Source of the DNA: Periweissella fabalis
GTDB lineage: Bacteria > Bacillota > Bacilli > Lactobacillales > Lactobacillaceae
NCBI RefSeq assembly: GCF_012396505.1
Contig: NZ_JAAXPN010000011.1
Span: 1 to 60,299 of the forward strand
Direction: 5' to 3'
DNA: 60,299 nucleotides
The notes beneath the pieces were generated by a model, which ran no database searches, was not told the origin of the DNA, and saw only the letters and a program-made list of their open reading frames with translations. Position 1 is the stretch's first letter, and each line of letters opens with the position of its first letter. Below are positions 8,118 to 16,328 of the stretch, piece by piece. Made by a program: the position numbers and the translations under genes.

Positions 8118-9416
8118 TTACCAGCTAAAAATACCAATAAGACCTGCTGAAAGAAGTGAAACTAAAATACCTGAAAGAAGCATTAATGGCACACTCTTTG
8201 AGATAGCGTCATTACCTTCACGATTAATGATACCTTTGAAGGCACCAATAATCATACCAGTCGTTGAAAAGTTCGCAAATGACGTTAAGAACACTGTAAG
8301 TACAGCAACAAAGTGGCGTGAATAAAGACCAGTGCCTTGGTAGTTAGCTTTAACTGCCGCAGTTACGTCTTTAGTAACTTGGCCCATAACAACAAATTCA
8401 TTAGTTACTAACTTAGTACCCATGAGACGTGCTAATTTAAATGCATCTTCAGGGTTGAAACCAAGTAAGTAAGCAAATGGGAACATAATAACACCTAAAA
8501 TATTTTCAAGTGATAAGTTAGGGTTAATTAAACCAAGAATTTTATCAATCAAGAATGCCAATGCCACAAAGGCAATAACATTTGCTGCAATAATTAAGAT
8601 CAAACGACCTGCACCTAAGATTGAATCACCAAGAAATGAAAAGAATGGTTCTTTTTTACCATCTTCCATGTCTTCAGATTCAACAACTGATGACCCACCA
8701 ATTTTAGCAATTGTGTCTTCAGAAGCATCAATCTTAACTGGGTTAAGTAATGAAGTAATGATAATAGCATTTAAAACATTTAATGGTACCGCAGTAATAA
8801 CATACATACCAGGCATCAAGCCAACATACGCACCTAGAATTGAAGCAGTGACACAACTCATTGACATCATAGCAATCGTAACATTACGCTGTGCTTTCAT
8901 TGACTTCAATTGAAGTTGAGAAACCGCAAGCGCTTCAGTGTTACCAAGAAACATCATTTCGATTGCAAAGAATGATTCGAATTTTGGTTGACCGGTGATA
9001 ACTGATAACCCTTTACCACCCCACTTAATGATGAATGGTAAAACACCAATGTAAGTCAAAATATCAAATAATGGCACGATCAAGAGAATTGGAAGTAAGG
9101 CTGCTGTAACAAAGTTCATATTGCTACCTTTAGCCAAAGATCCACCAATTTCAGTACCTAATGATGCTGAAACCCAGTTTGGCAATGCAAAAGCAATCCC
9201 TTTGTATGATGCGTTAACTAACCATTCAAATCCGTTAGCAGCGGCTTGCACAACATCACGCCCGATTGAGAAACTACTAAAGAACCAAGCAAGGAATAGG
9301 TTGATGACCAAAACGACTGCGATTGAGCGCCAATTAATAGCCTTCTTATCTTTAGAGAACAAGAACGCTACGCCCAAAAATACAAAAACACCAATAATGT
9401 TTATTGCTAAATACAT
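8118..9416 (-). CDS. nupC: Concentrative nucleoside transporter (NupC/CNT family)
   Basis: Cation-coupled nucleoside importer, 432 residues, strongly hydrophobic with about ten membrane segments. The stretch FFAIEMMFLGNTEALAVSQLQLKSMK and the later GTKLVTNEFVVMGQV and LTSFANFSTTGMIIG segments are conserved CNT core motifs around the nucleoside and sodium sites. AAAGGA precedes the ATG. It is the first gene of a minus-strand unit with the nucleoside hydrolase, with its own promoter at 9503-9531. Confidence 0.93.
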   Translation of the reverse strand: MYLAINIIGVFVFLGVAFLFSKDKKAINWRSIAVVLVINLFLAWFFSSFSIGRDVVQAAANGFEWLVNASYKGIAFALPNWVSASLGTEIGGSLAKGSNMNFVTAALLPILLIVPLFDILTYIGVLPFIIKWGGKGLSVITGQPKFESFFAIEMMFLGNTEALAVSQLQLKSMKAQRNVTIAMMSMSCVTASILGAYVGLMPGMYVITAVPLNVLNAIIITSLLNPVKIDASEDTIAKIGGSSVVESEDMEDGKKEPFFSFLGDSILGAGRLILIIAANVIAFVALAFLIDKILGLINPNLSLENILGVIMFPFAYLLGFNPEDAFKLARLMGTKLVTNEFVVMGQVTKDVTAAVKANYQGTGLYSRHFVAVLTVFLTSFANFSTTGMIIGAFKGIINREGNDAISKSVPLMLLSGILVSLLSAGLIGIFSW

Positions 9417-9502
9417 GAGTGTATCCTTTCTGAAAACACGAAATTTATTATGAAATATTTATAATTGCACATCGACAAAAATCGAAAATTTGTACATTTT
9501 TT

Positions 9503-9531
9503 ATAATACTAAAATGCGAAAGCTTCTGCAA
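9503..9531 (-). promoter_or_regulatory. Promoter of nupC
   Basis: TTGCAG (9526-9531) and TATTAT (9503-9508) on the minus strand are spaced by 17 bases. An imperfect palindrome, TGCGAAAGCTTCTGCA (9515-9530), overlaps the -35 box and could be an operator. The leader to the start codon is about 80 bases with no clear riboswitch. Confidence 0.65.
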
Positions 9532-9800
9532 GTTTTAATATTAAAACTGTAAAATTATCGTAAAAACACGAACTATATTTTTTTAGATTTTTCAAAAATT
9601 CGTTTATGAGCTGATATATTCTATCATTAACTATCATTTGTACAATTTTAATAATCCATTATTATTAACTACTCAAACCTAAAAGTATTACTTAAGCATT
9701 ACAAACATGAATATTTCACTAATATCAACTACAAATCATTCCGGTTTTTCAAAAAATTGCTATAATTAAAGACATTCTTAAATAAATGCGAGGTACTAAC
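9532..9800. other. AT-rich divergent spacer between nupC and msrA
   Basis: Apart from the two promoters at its ends I see no ORF, tRNA or strong hairpin here. An extended -10 (TGCTATAAT, with TATAAT at 9761-9766) about 35 bases upstream of msrA is the likely msrA promoter; its -35 region is poor. Confidence 0.5.
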
Positions 9801-10328
9801 ATGAATATCCCAACTACTGATACCGCAATTTTCGCTGGTGGCTGTTTCTGGTGCATGGTACAACCATTTGATACCTTACCTGGAATTATTAGTGTCCGTT
9901 CAGGCTATACTGGCGGTCATGTTGCTAATCCTACCTATCAAGAAGTATGCAGTCATACAACTGGCCATACCGAAGCCGTTAAAATTGAATTTGACCCTGC
10001 CCTTATTAGCTATGAAAAATTAGTTGCTATCTATTGGCAAGTAACTGACCCTACTGATGCCGGTGGTCAATTCCAAGACCGCGGTGATAGTTATCGTCCT
10101 GTTATCTTCGTAAATAGTCCTGAACAACGAGCAACCGCTGAAGCATCTAAAGCAACTTTACAAGCTTCACCAATCTTTACTAAGCCAATTGTTACAACAA
10201 TTGAAGATGCTAAGCCATTTTATGAAGCTGAAGAGTATCATCAAGACTTTTACAAAAAAGACCCCTTACGTTACGCCTTGGAACATGGTCCCCGCGATCA
10301 ATTCCTTAATGAACATTGGAAACGCTAA
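9801..10328 (+). CDS. msrA: Peptide-methionine (S)-S-oxide reductase MsrA
   Basis: Repairs oxidised methionine in proteins. It is 175 residues from the ATG seven bases after GAGGT; an earlier in-frame ATG has no ribosome-binding site. The active-site GCFWC motif carries the catalytic Cys15, and [16 protein letters not shown] and the [12 protein letters not shown] segment are standard family motifs. [12 protein letters not shown] and EEYHQDF are also conserved. There is no MsrB domain or adjacent msrB. A bidirectional terminator follows. Confidence 0.96.
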   Translation: MNIPTTDTAIFAGGCFWCMVQPFDTLPGIISVRSGYTGGHVANPTYQEVCSHTTGHTEAVKIEFDPALISYEKLVAIYWQVTDPTDAGGQFQDRGDSYRPVIFVNSPEQRATAEASKATLQASPIFTKPIVTTIEDAKPFYEAEEYHQDFYKKDPLRYALEHGPRDQFLNEHWKR

Positions 10329-10363
10329 TAAAAAAGCATCCTTTACAGGATGCTTTTTTATTA
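10326..10363. terminator. Bidirectional terminator between msrA and the DUF1836 gene
   Basis: TAATAAAAAAGCATCC pairs with GGATGCTTTTTTATTA around TTTACA. It serves the two convergent genes and overlaps the stop codon of the minus-strand gene. Confidence 0.88.
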
Positions 10364-10885
10364 GCCCTTCACTTTTTGAGGTACTTTTTGTGCTTGGGAG
10401 TAAAATAAAATTTTTTCAGCATTCAGTTTACTAACCATTGCTTCAATTGTTGTATCAATTAACGCTAGCTGCGGATTTTCATTTAATTCTTTAATTTGGG
10501 TTTGATTTGCATGTTGAAAACGTAGCATTACTTGTTCCACATAATAATCATATGCACGTTTAGGATACATCGAGATTGTAATTTGATTCATTCCCTGACG
10601 AATTTGATCAATCGCAAAAACTGATTTTAACATTGTTAATAAAATAATATCGGCAATTTGGGTGTTCCCATATTTCTTTTTTAACGGTGGAAAAATAACT
10701 TTTTTCTTAACGTAATTGTTAATCATAGTTGCTGTTACTGGACCAATCTCCAATGGTGCTAACACTTCATTTACATATTCTAACAATTGATCCATGTATA
10801 ATTCAAATTTAGGTAATTCATCCCATTTAGGCAATTTAAGGCCCTTATTAGCAACTGTCCACTCAGAATATGACTGATATTTCAT
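10361..10885 (-). CDS. DUF1836 domain protein
   Basis: Uncharacterised protein of 174 residues. The segment ITATMINNYVKKKVIFPPLKKKYGNTQIADIILL (here starting VTATMINNYV) resembles a MerR-like winged-helix DNA-binding region, the hallmark of DUF1836. The C-terminal half is helical and polar with no recognised ligand domain. It may be a transcription factor. The ribosome-binding site is weak (GGGG). It is probably a single-gene unit, 75 bases downstream of murF on the same strand. Confidence 0.75.
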   Translation of the reverse strand: MKYQSYSEWTVANKGLKLPKWDELPKFELYMDQLLEYVNEVLAPLEIGPVTATMINNYVKKKVIFPPLKKKYGNTQIADIILLTMLKSVFAIDQIRQGMNQITISMYPKRAYDYYVEQVMLRFQHANQTQIKELNENPQLALIDTTIEAMVSKLNAEKILFYSQAQKVPQKVKG

Positions 10886-10960
10886 CTACTGTACCCCGTT
10901 TTATTTTTATTATACTACAGGTTAGCTAGACTATAAAACCAGATTATCCATTTACTAATA

Positions 10961-12337
10961 TTATTGCATTAACAAGCTCAATACCTGTTCTAAATGAATT
11001 CCATGACTCCCCTTTAGTAAAATAACATCATCACTAGCAAGAGTTGCTTTTAAGTCATTGACTAATGGTTCTTTATCTAGGCTTGGATAATAATGTAATT
11101 GTGCCTGTGTATACTTATCAGCAAGAGCATCCTTTAGTGCTTCCATATCTTTTCCCATTAAGAATACTTCTTGAATTTCAGCGGGGTTCAATGAATCTGC
11201 TAAACTTGCATGTAAAGCTTTTGAATCATCCCCTAACTCCAACATATCACCTAAGACAACTACTCGTTTTCCGGTTGTCTTAGTATCTTTAAACGCTTTT
11301 ACTACTTCTTTAACTGCCGTCGGATTTGAATTATAGACATCACTTAGAATTCGGACGTCATTATGATTTTTTAACCATTGCGTTCGGTTTGCAGTAAGAA
11401 TAACATTACGCAATGCAACTTGTAAATTTTCGGGTGAAATTTTAAGTTCACTTCCAACTGCCAAAGCTGCTAAGGCATTGGCTACGTTATATTCACCTAC
11501 AACCGGAATTGTAAATGTTAAATCTGGCCATTTATTAGTCTTAAAACTAGTTGCATAATCTCCTGTTTCGATTTCAGTTGCGTATAAATCATTATCATTC
11601 GTCAAACCAAATGTTTGCTTGGCCTGTTTGACATTAAGTGCACGCTCACGTAATAATGGTTCATCGCCATTATAAATAAATAGCCCAGCTTGATTTAATC
11701 CAGCTACAATTTCCATTTTGGCATCAGTAATTCTAGCACGTGTCTTAAAAAACTCAATATGAGCTTCACCAATCATGGTAATAACGGCCATATCTGGTTT
11801 AACAAGGTTACTTAAAAACTCTAGTTGGCCAAAACGATCCATCCCCATTTCAACGACTAGTAACTCAGTACTTTTTTCCATCCGTAAGATGGTAATTGGT
11901 ACTCCAATTTCATTATTGAAGTTTTCCGGTGTTTTAATCGTATTATATTGCGTACTACCAATTGCTGCAATTAAATCCTTTGTGGTTGTCTTACCATTAG
12001 ATCCTGTTATTGCAACAACTTTTGGCGACATTTTAGCCAAATAATCGCGGGCTAACTCTTGTAAGCCAATCAACGTGTCTTCAACTACTACAACTGGAAA
12101 GTCATTTGGTCGATTTGCTATATGATCATTTGCCCATAATGTTGCAACTGCTCCATTTTCACGAGCATTAGCCAAAAATTCATGGCCATCATTTTCAGCA
12201 ACCAAAGGAATAAACAATGCCCCTGGCTTTAAATCACGACTGTCAAATGCGACTGATGTAATTTCAACGTCTGCGTATTCAGTAATATCATTTAGCGCGT
12301 TCACTGCTACCGCGACTTCCGCAAGTTTAATCTTCAT
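10961..12337 (-). CDS. murF: UDP-MurNAc-tripeptide--D-alanyl-D-alanine ligase
   Basis: Adds D-Ala-D-Ala to the cytoplasmic peptidoglycan precursor. It is 458 residues. The Mur-ligase P-loop ITGSNGKTTTK lies at about 110-120. NNEIGVP (ATPase core) and SDVYNSNPTA in the C-terminal domain are MurF-type motifs. The N-terminal FDSRDLKPGALFIPL is the UDP-binding Rossmann-like domain. GAGGATGG precedes the ATG at a slightly long spacing. It is divergent from the phosphatase gene at 12447. The usual neighbour ddl is not in the window. Confidence 0.95.
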   Translation of the reverse strand: MKIKLAEVAVAVNALNDITEYADVEITSVAFDSRDLKPGALFIPLVAENDGHEFLANARENGAVATLWANDHIANRPNDFPVVVVEDTLIGLQELARDYLAKMSPKVVAITGSNGKTTTKDLIAAIGSTQYNTIKTPENFNNEIGVPITILRMEKSTELLVVEMGMDRFGQLEFLSNLVKPDMAVITMIGEAHIEFFKTRARITDAKMEIVAGLNQAGLFIYNGDEPLLRERALNVKQAKQTFGLTNDNDLYATEIETGDYATSFKTNKWPDLTFTIPVVGEYNVANALAALAVGSELKISPENLQVALRNVILTANRTQWLKNHNDVRILSDVYNSNPTAVKEVVKAFKDTKTTGKRVVVLGDMLELGDDSKALHASLADSLNPAEIQEVFLMGKDMEALKDALADKYTQAQLHYYPSLDKEPLVNDLKATLASDDVILLKGSHGIHLEQVLSLLMQ

Positions 12338-12446
12338 TTAAAAGAACCATCCTCTTCATAATGTATATCGTCAATGAATCATTTTCATTGTACTTCTAAC
12401 ATCAATTTGCTACTTTTAATAATATCAAAGTTTTGAGGTAAAACAT

Positions 12447-12920
12447 ATGAAAAACATACTTTTTGTTTGTCTAGGTAATATCGCTCGGTCAACTATGGCT
12501 GAAGCGATGTTTCGCCAAATGGTCGCTAATAATAATCTAAGTCACCAAATTACAATTGATTCTGCTGGGACTTCTGATTGGGAGGTGGGTAAACACCCCC
12601 ATCCTGGCACGCAAGCCGAACTAAAAAAACATCATATCCCATTTGATGGTATTATTGCTCGTCAAATTACACCGAGTGATTTTAAATGGGCAGATTACAT
12701 TATTACTATGGATAACCAAAATGTGGCTAATTTAAACCGTCTTGCACCTGATGAAGAAAGTAAGCATAAAATTTATATGGCATACGACATCTTACCTGAT
12801 AAGCAAGGTACCGAAATTGCCGATCCTTGGTATACTCAGAAATTTGACGTCACTTTTGCTGAACTTAGTGAAACTTTACCACACTGGCTAACTAGGATTA
12901 AAAATGATCTTAATGCCTAA
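12447..12920 (+). CDS. Low-molecular-weight protein-tyrosine phosphatase
   Basis: Cytoplasmic phosphatase, 157 residues, full family length. The N-terminal signature CLGNIARS supplies the nucleophile Cys8 and Arg14 of the CX5R loop, although the usual CRSP form is ARST here. DPWY places the general acid at Asp126. TGAGGT precedes the ATG. It is transcribed divergently from murF with about 109 bases between the starts. No tyrosine kinase or exopolysaccharide cluster is nearby, so its substrate is unknown. Confidence 0.92.
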   Translation: MKNILFVCLGNIARSTMAEAMFRQMVANNNLSHQITIDSAGTSDWEVGKHPHPGTQAELKKHHIPFDGIIARQITPSDFKWADYIITMDNQNVANLNRLAPDEESKHKIYMAYDILPDKQGTEIADPWYTQKFDVTFAELSETLPHWLTRIKNDLNA

Positions 12921-12956
12921 TTACCCAGGCCTAGAAATCTAATATATTCGTAACAC

Positions 12957-13003
12957 AGAATGGACGTGACATAAGTCGAAAAGAGTTATGTCACGCCCAT
13001 TCT
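12957..13003. repeat. Large hairpin without T-tract (left of pair)
   Basis: Two 18-base arms (12957-12974 and 12986-13003) are complementary except for one A/C mismatch. No run of T follows on either strand, so it is not a textbook terminator. It lies between the convergent phosphatase and nagE genes. Confidence 0.6.
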
Positions 13004-13064
13004 CGAACAATCTCAAGGGCCAAATGAACTGATAGCTATTACTGCGGTAGCCGTATAAAGCAAT

Positions 13065-13105
13065 AGAGGCGTACATGAACTCCATCGAGTTTCATGTACG
13101 CCTCT
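13065..13105. repeat. Large hairpin without T-tract (right of pair)
   Basis: AGAGGCGTACATGAA and its complement form an 18-base stem with one bulged base and a CATC loop. It lacks a clear T-tract. With the hairpin at 12957-13003 it brackets about 60 bases of unassigned sequence. Confidence 0.6.
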
Positions 13106-13149
13106 AAGCTTAGTAATTTATTTATCAATATAACAATTAAAGTTAAATT

Positions 13150-15156
13150 TTAATTCAACGTAGCAACTTGTTGACCACGTTGAACATCATTGCTTGTATT
13201 CAAAGTTGCTTGCCATTCAGGATGGTTAGTAACTACGACAATCACATCTGTTGCTTTGCGTGAGGCTGCAATTGCAATCAAATCCATATTGGCTAATGAT
13301 TGACCAGCCGTAACTTGTTGCCCAACCGTAACTTGTACTTCAAATGGTAGACCATCTAATTCAACAGTATTAACACCCATATGAACCAAAACTTCTGTTC
13401 CGCTAGCTGTTTTAATTCCAATAGCATGTTGGGTTGGGAAGATTAAAGTAATTTCACCAGTAACCGGAGCAACAATTGTCCCTTCATTTGGAACAATCGC
13501 AAAACCATCACCTAACATCTTGCTAGCAAAAGTCTCATCAGGAACTTCAGCCAAAGATTTCAAGCTACCATTAGCGACAGCTACCATCTTAAATGGTAAA
13601 TCACTTTCGTCATTTTTAGCAGCTGAAATAACTGTGGCTGCTTCATTTAGAGTATTTGCTACTGCTAATTCTCCATTTCTAATTTTATCAATATTATCAG
13701 CAACAAATTGAACTTCTGGCCCAATGACAATTTGCATTTGGTGTTCATTTAAGACATTAACTCCAGCAACACCATCAATGTGCTTAAGTGCATTGACATT
13801 AATAGCACTTGTATCTGTAAATTTATAGCGTAAGCGTGTAGTACAATGTGCTGTTTCCGTTAGACGTTCTTTAGCTATTTCACTAGAACCATCCCCTAAT
13901 GTTAACCAAATTTTTTCAGCCAATTGCGTATATCGATCGGCATTACTAATTTTCTTAGGGGTAAAGTTAGTGATTACTTGTTGGTCTTCAGAATAGTTAT
14001 CTTCCTCAGGATTACGACCTGGTGTCATTAAGTTAAATGTTCGAATCATAAAAGTAAATGAAAGATAGTATAATACCGCCATAAATAATCCCAAAACTAG
14101 TAGCATATATGGCTTATTAGCTAATGGCAAATGATAATCGAGAACAAAATCAACCAATCCCGCACTAAAAGCAAAACCGTTAGTCCAGTGAAAACTAGCA
14201 GCAATAAAAAGTGATAAACCAGTTAAAGCTGCATGAACAACGTACAATGGCCACGCAACAAACATAAATGAAAATTCAAGTGGCTCTGTTACTCCAGTAA
14301 AGAATGATGCAAAAGCACTCGCTAACATTAATGAGCCAACGCGCTTTTTTTGTGCTGGTCGAGCTTGATGGTAAATCGCCAATGCCCCAGCTGGTAAGCC
14401 AAACATCATAATCGGGAAGAAGCCAGCTTGGTAGCGACCAGTAATACCTTTAATTCCAGTTCCATGAAGGAAATTGAAGATATCATTAATATTAGCAACA
14501 TTAAACCAAAAAACTGAATTCAAAGCATGGTGTAACCCTGTTGGGATTAATAGGCGATTAAAGAATCCATATAACCCAGCCCCAGCTGGACCCAAGTTAA
14601 CAACTAATTTACCAAAATCAACTAATGCGGTAAAAATAGGTGGCCATACGACTAGCATCAGTAACGAAATAATTAACATTACCACCGCCGTCAAGATAGG
14701 CACCAAGCGCTTCCCAGAAAAGAAAGAAATTGCTTGAGGCAACTTAACTTCACTAAAGTTATCAAACATTGCTGCAGCAATTAAACCGGCAATGATTCCA
14801 ATCAAAACGTTTCCTTGAATTGCACCAAAAGCCGGATTAATATGGCTAACTGGCTTATTAAGTAATAATGCCATATTAGCTGGTGATAGCACTTGTAATG
14901 GGATTGTTAAGGCAACAAAACCAGCTAACGCAGCTGCCCCATCATGTTTCTTTGACATCCCTAAAGCTAAACCAATTGCAAATAAATAAGGTAAAACTCC
15001 TAAAATTGCATTACCACCTGCAATCATAAACTGGGCTACAAACCCAACCTTTAATGATGCCAACCAGTTACCAACCCCTACTAAAATTGAAGCAGCAGGT
15101 AAAATCGCAATTGGCAACATTAAAGACCGTCCCATTTTCTGGAAGTACTCTTTCAT
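13150..15156 (-). CDS. nagE: PTS permease EIICBA, N-acetylglucosamine type
   Basis: Imports and phosphorylates an amino sugar or glucose at the membrane. It is 668 residues with fused domains: EIIC (about 1-385, ten or so membrane segments), EIIB (about 410-490) with the phospho-Cys in HCTTRLRYKF, and EIIA (about 510-668) with the two His sites in PTQHAIGIKT and VLVHMGVNTVELDG. TGLHHALNSVFWF and GRYQAGFFPIMMFGLPAGALAIYH are closer to NagE than to PtsG. Two NagR-like operators bracket its promoter, which supports GlcNAc. GAAGGAGA precedes the ATG. The nagA and nagB genes are not in the window. Confidence 0.88.
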   Translation of the reverse strand: MKEYFQKMGRSLMLPIAILPAASILVGVGNWLASLKVGFVAQFMIAGGNAILGVLPYLFAIGLALGMSKKHDGAAALAGFVALTIPLQVLSPANMALLLNKPVSHINPAFGAIQGNVLIGIIAGLIAAAMFDNFSEVKLPQAISFFSGKRLVPILTAVVMLIISLLMLVVWPPIFTALVDFGKLVVNLGPAGAGLYGFFNRLLIPTGLHHALNSVFWFNVANINDIFNFLHGTGIKGITGRYQAGFFPIMMFGLPAGALAIYHQARPAQKKRVGSLMLASAFASFFTGVTEPLEFSFMFVAWPLYVVHAALTGLSLFIAASFHWTNGFAFSAGLVDFVLDYHLPLANKPYMLLVLGLFMAVLYYLSFTFMIRTFNLMTPGRNPEEDNYSEDQQVITNFTPKKISNADRYTQLAEKIWLTLGDGSSEIAKERLTETAHCTTRLRYKFTDTSAINVNALKHIDGVAGVNVLNEHQMQIVIGPEVQFVADNIDKIRNGELAVANTLNEAATVISAAKNDESDLPFKMVAVANGSLKSLAEVPDETFASKMLGDGFAIVPNEGTIVAPVTGEITLIFPTQHAIGIKTASGTEVLVHMGVNTVELDGLPFEVQVTVGQQVTAGQSLANMDLIAIAASRKATDVIVVVTNHPEWQATLNTSNDVQRGQQVATLN

Positions 15157-15167
15157 GTTGTATTTCT

Positions 15168-15183
15168 CCTTCTCTATACCAAT
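15168..15183 (-). promoter_or_regulatory. NagR/GntR-type operator, promoter-proximal
   Basis: ATTGGTATAGAGAAGG on the minus strand has the half-site ATTGGTATAGA, identical to the first part of the site at 15226-15241. It lies between the -10 box and the nagE Shine-Dalgarno, overlapping the likely transcription start. Confidence 0.6.
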
Positions 15184-15190
15184 AGAAAAT

Positions 15191-15218
15191 ATAATACACC
15201 CTAAACTGATTAAATCAA
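15191..15218 (-). promoter_or_regulatory. Promoter of nagE
   Basis: TTGATT (15213-15218) and TATTAT (15191-15196) on the minus strand are 16 bases apart. The two NagR-like sites lie on either side of it. Confidence 0.7.
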
Positions 15219-15225
15219 GCTTTTT

Positions 15226-15241
15226 ATTGTTCTATACCAAT
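15226..15241 (-). promoter_or_regulatory. NagR/GntR-type operator, upstream
   Basis: The minus strand reads ATTGGTATAGAACAAT, a near-palindrome (ATTG...CAAT) matching my recollection of the NagR/YvoA operator core (ATTGGTATAGA). It is placed just upstream of the -35 box of nagE. Confidence 0.7.
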
Positions 15242-15289
15242 TTAAAAATATTGACGTTTAAGCCTACTAAGCCAAGTATGGATAATTTT

Positions 15290-15649
15290 TTATATTAAAT
15301 TTTTGCCAATATATAAACCTACTAAACCAATAACTATACCCATTAAAATAGTCCAACCAGCATACCACCATGCAATTGTTTTATGATCTTGATTTAAACT
15401 AAGTAATTCACCCATAAATGTCGAAAAAGTTGTAAAGCCACCAATAATACCCGTGCCTAAAAATAATTTAAGTGCTGGATTGAATGGTAAAGGAGTCAAT
15501 AAGCCTAACATAAATGCACCAGATAAATTAATAATCAATGTAGTGATTGGCAATGGTAATTTATTGACCCGCTTACCATAGCCCATCAATAAAAATCGTG
15601 TAACGCTCCCAAAAGAAGCCCCTAAACCTGCAATTAAGATATTAAGCAT
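15290..15649 (-). CDS. crcB: Fluoride channel subunit CrcB/Fluc (second gene of pair)
   Basis: Small four-helix membrane protein of 119 residues that exports fluoride. The GGFTTFSTFMGE motif carries the sodium-site and Phe-box residues, and INLSGAFMLG holds the conserved pore Asn. It overlaps the upstream crcB gene by 8 bases and has its own GGAGGT. In lactobacilli such pairs form a heterodimeric channel. No terminator is obvious before the nagE promoter. Confidence 0.93.
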   Translation of the reverse strand: MLNILIAGLGASFGSVTRFLLMGYGKRVNKLPLPITTLIINLSGAFMLGLLTPLPFNPALKLFLGTGIIGGFTTFSTFMGELLSLNQDHKTIAWWYAGWTILMGIVIGLVGLYIGKNLI

Positions 15650-16013
15650 TACTACCTCCTACGCGCATCCCTAACTTAGCTGCAACTAACCCCCCACCAA
15701 AACTAACTAATAAATAGAATATTGCAATTATAATATGGCCATTTAGTAATAGTTGATTATTTTCTAGAATCAAAGTTGAATACGTGGTATAAGAACCTAC
15801 TAAACCTGTTGTTATACCAGTTGCAATTGCCGGTGATAATGCCCAACGAGTGCTAATTTTATAGTTCAAAAAACTTAGCATAAAGGTTCCTGTTAAATTA
15901 ATTATTAATGTTGCCCATGGGAACAGCTGACCATGTATACTTAACTCAATAGCCTCACGTAGTCCACCACCAATGAACCCTCCAAATAAAATGGCTATTA
16001 TTTTTTGTTTCAT
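15642..16013 (-). CDS. crcB: Fluoride channel subunit CrcB/Fluc (first gene of pair)
   Basis: 123 residues from the ATG behind GAAGGAGA; a longer reading frame to 16100 lacks a ribosome-binding site and would overlap the divergent promoter. Conserved features are GGFIGGGLREAIE, INLTGTFMLSF (pore Asn) and GLVGSYTTYSTL, the last being a Tyr-containing variant of the FTTFSTF motif. That pattern fits the second type of subunit in a heterodimer. I found no fluoride riboswitch in the short leader. Confidence 0.92.
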   Translation of the reverse strand: MKQKIIAILFGGFIGGGLREAIELSIHGQLFPWATLIINLTGTFMLSFLNYKISTRWALSPAIATGITTGLVGSYTTYSTLILENNQLLLNGHIIIAIFYLLVSFGGGLVAAKLGMRVGGSNA

Positions 16014-16049
16014 TAATTTCTCCTTCAAAATAATATAATTTATTAATCT

Positions 16050-16079
16050 ATTATAAATAAATATTTGACAAATAGTTAA
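16050..16079 (-). promoter_or_regulatory. Promoter of the crcB pair
   Basis: TTAACT (16074-16079) and TATAAT (16050-16055) on the minus strand have an 18-base spacer. The element interleaves with the divergent trp leader promoter at 16065-16093, so the two polymerases would compete. Confidence 0.5.
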
Positions 16080-16093
16080 TAACTTGCTATATT
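16065..16093 (+). promoter_or_regulatory. Promoter of the trp leader and trpXYZ
   Basis: A consensus TTGACA (16065-16070) is followed after 17 bases by TATATT (16088-16093). Transcription would begin near 16100, giving a leader of almost 300 bases before trpX. Confidence 0.85.
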
Positions 16094-16132
16094 TAACCAC
16101 AACTTATAGACATTTCAAACGAGGAAGTTATT

Positions 16133-16180
16133 ATGAAAACCGTTATTAACAATAATATTAATATTTGGTGGCGTCGGTAA
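16133..16180 (+). CDS. Trp-Trp leader peptide upstream of trpXYZ
   Basis: A 15-codon ORF, MKTVINNNINIWWRR, starts at an ATG six bases after GAGGAAG (16121-16127), about 33 bases after the predicted transcription start. Two adjacent TGG codons (16166-16171) stand three codons before the stop codon. The final CGT-CGG-TAA bases (16173-16178) can pair with GCCGAC at 16234-16239. Gene order (leader peptide, hairpins, then a Trp transporter) is that of a ribosome-mediated attenuator. No T-box sequence is found. Too short for homology, so the call rests on context. Confidence 0.7.
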   Translation: MKTVINNNINIWWRR

Positions 16181-16239
16181 ATTCAAGTTGCATCATGGGT
16201 GTGACTTGATCAAACAGATCATTTCGCATCTGTGCCGAC
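16173..16239 (+). promoter_or_regulatory. Structured leader RNA, possible anti-antiterminator
   Basis: Three complementary segments can form a junction: GTCGGT (16173-16178) with GCCGAC (16234-16239), enclosing TCAAGT (16183-16188)/ACTTGA (16204-16209) and ACAGAT (16214-16219)/ATCTGT (16228-16233). A ribosome stalled on the Trp codons would cover the first strand. The competing pair GACTT (16203-16207) with AGGTC just upstream of the terminator is a possible antiterminator. Done by eye only. Confidence 0.45.
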
Positions 16240-16256
16240 AACTTTTTCGTGCAACG

Positions 16257-16306
16257 AAGGTCAGCATAGGTAGCAATTATCAAGCTAAATATGCCGGCCT
16301 TTTTTA
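16257..16306 (+). terminator. First hairpin terminator in the trp leader
   Basis: AAGGTCAGCATA (16257-16268) pairs with TATGCCGGCCTT (16290-16301), 11 of 12 positions including one G-T, and is followed by a T-rich tail. It lies about 80 bases after the leader peptide stop and about 90 bases before trpX, so full transcripts must read through it. Confidence 0.75.
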
Positions 16307-16328
16307 TTTACTTTATTCTATAAACAAG

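Noticed and set aside
9515-9530. cre site at the nupC promoter
   Set aside because: TGCGAAAGCTTCTGCA is 16 bases and lacks the central CG of the 14-base cre consensus. Kept only as a possible palindromic operator in the promoter entry.
16014-16064. Fluoride riboswitch upstream of the crcB pair
   Set aside because: The leader is only about 40 bases long and lacks the conserved fluoride aptamer sequence.
15642-16100. Longer crcB reading frame starting at 16100
   Set aside because: The extra 29 codons have no ribosome-binding site and overlap both divergent promoters; a good site precedes the ATG at 16013.
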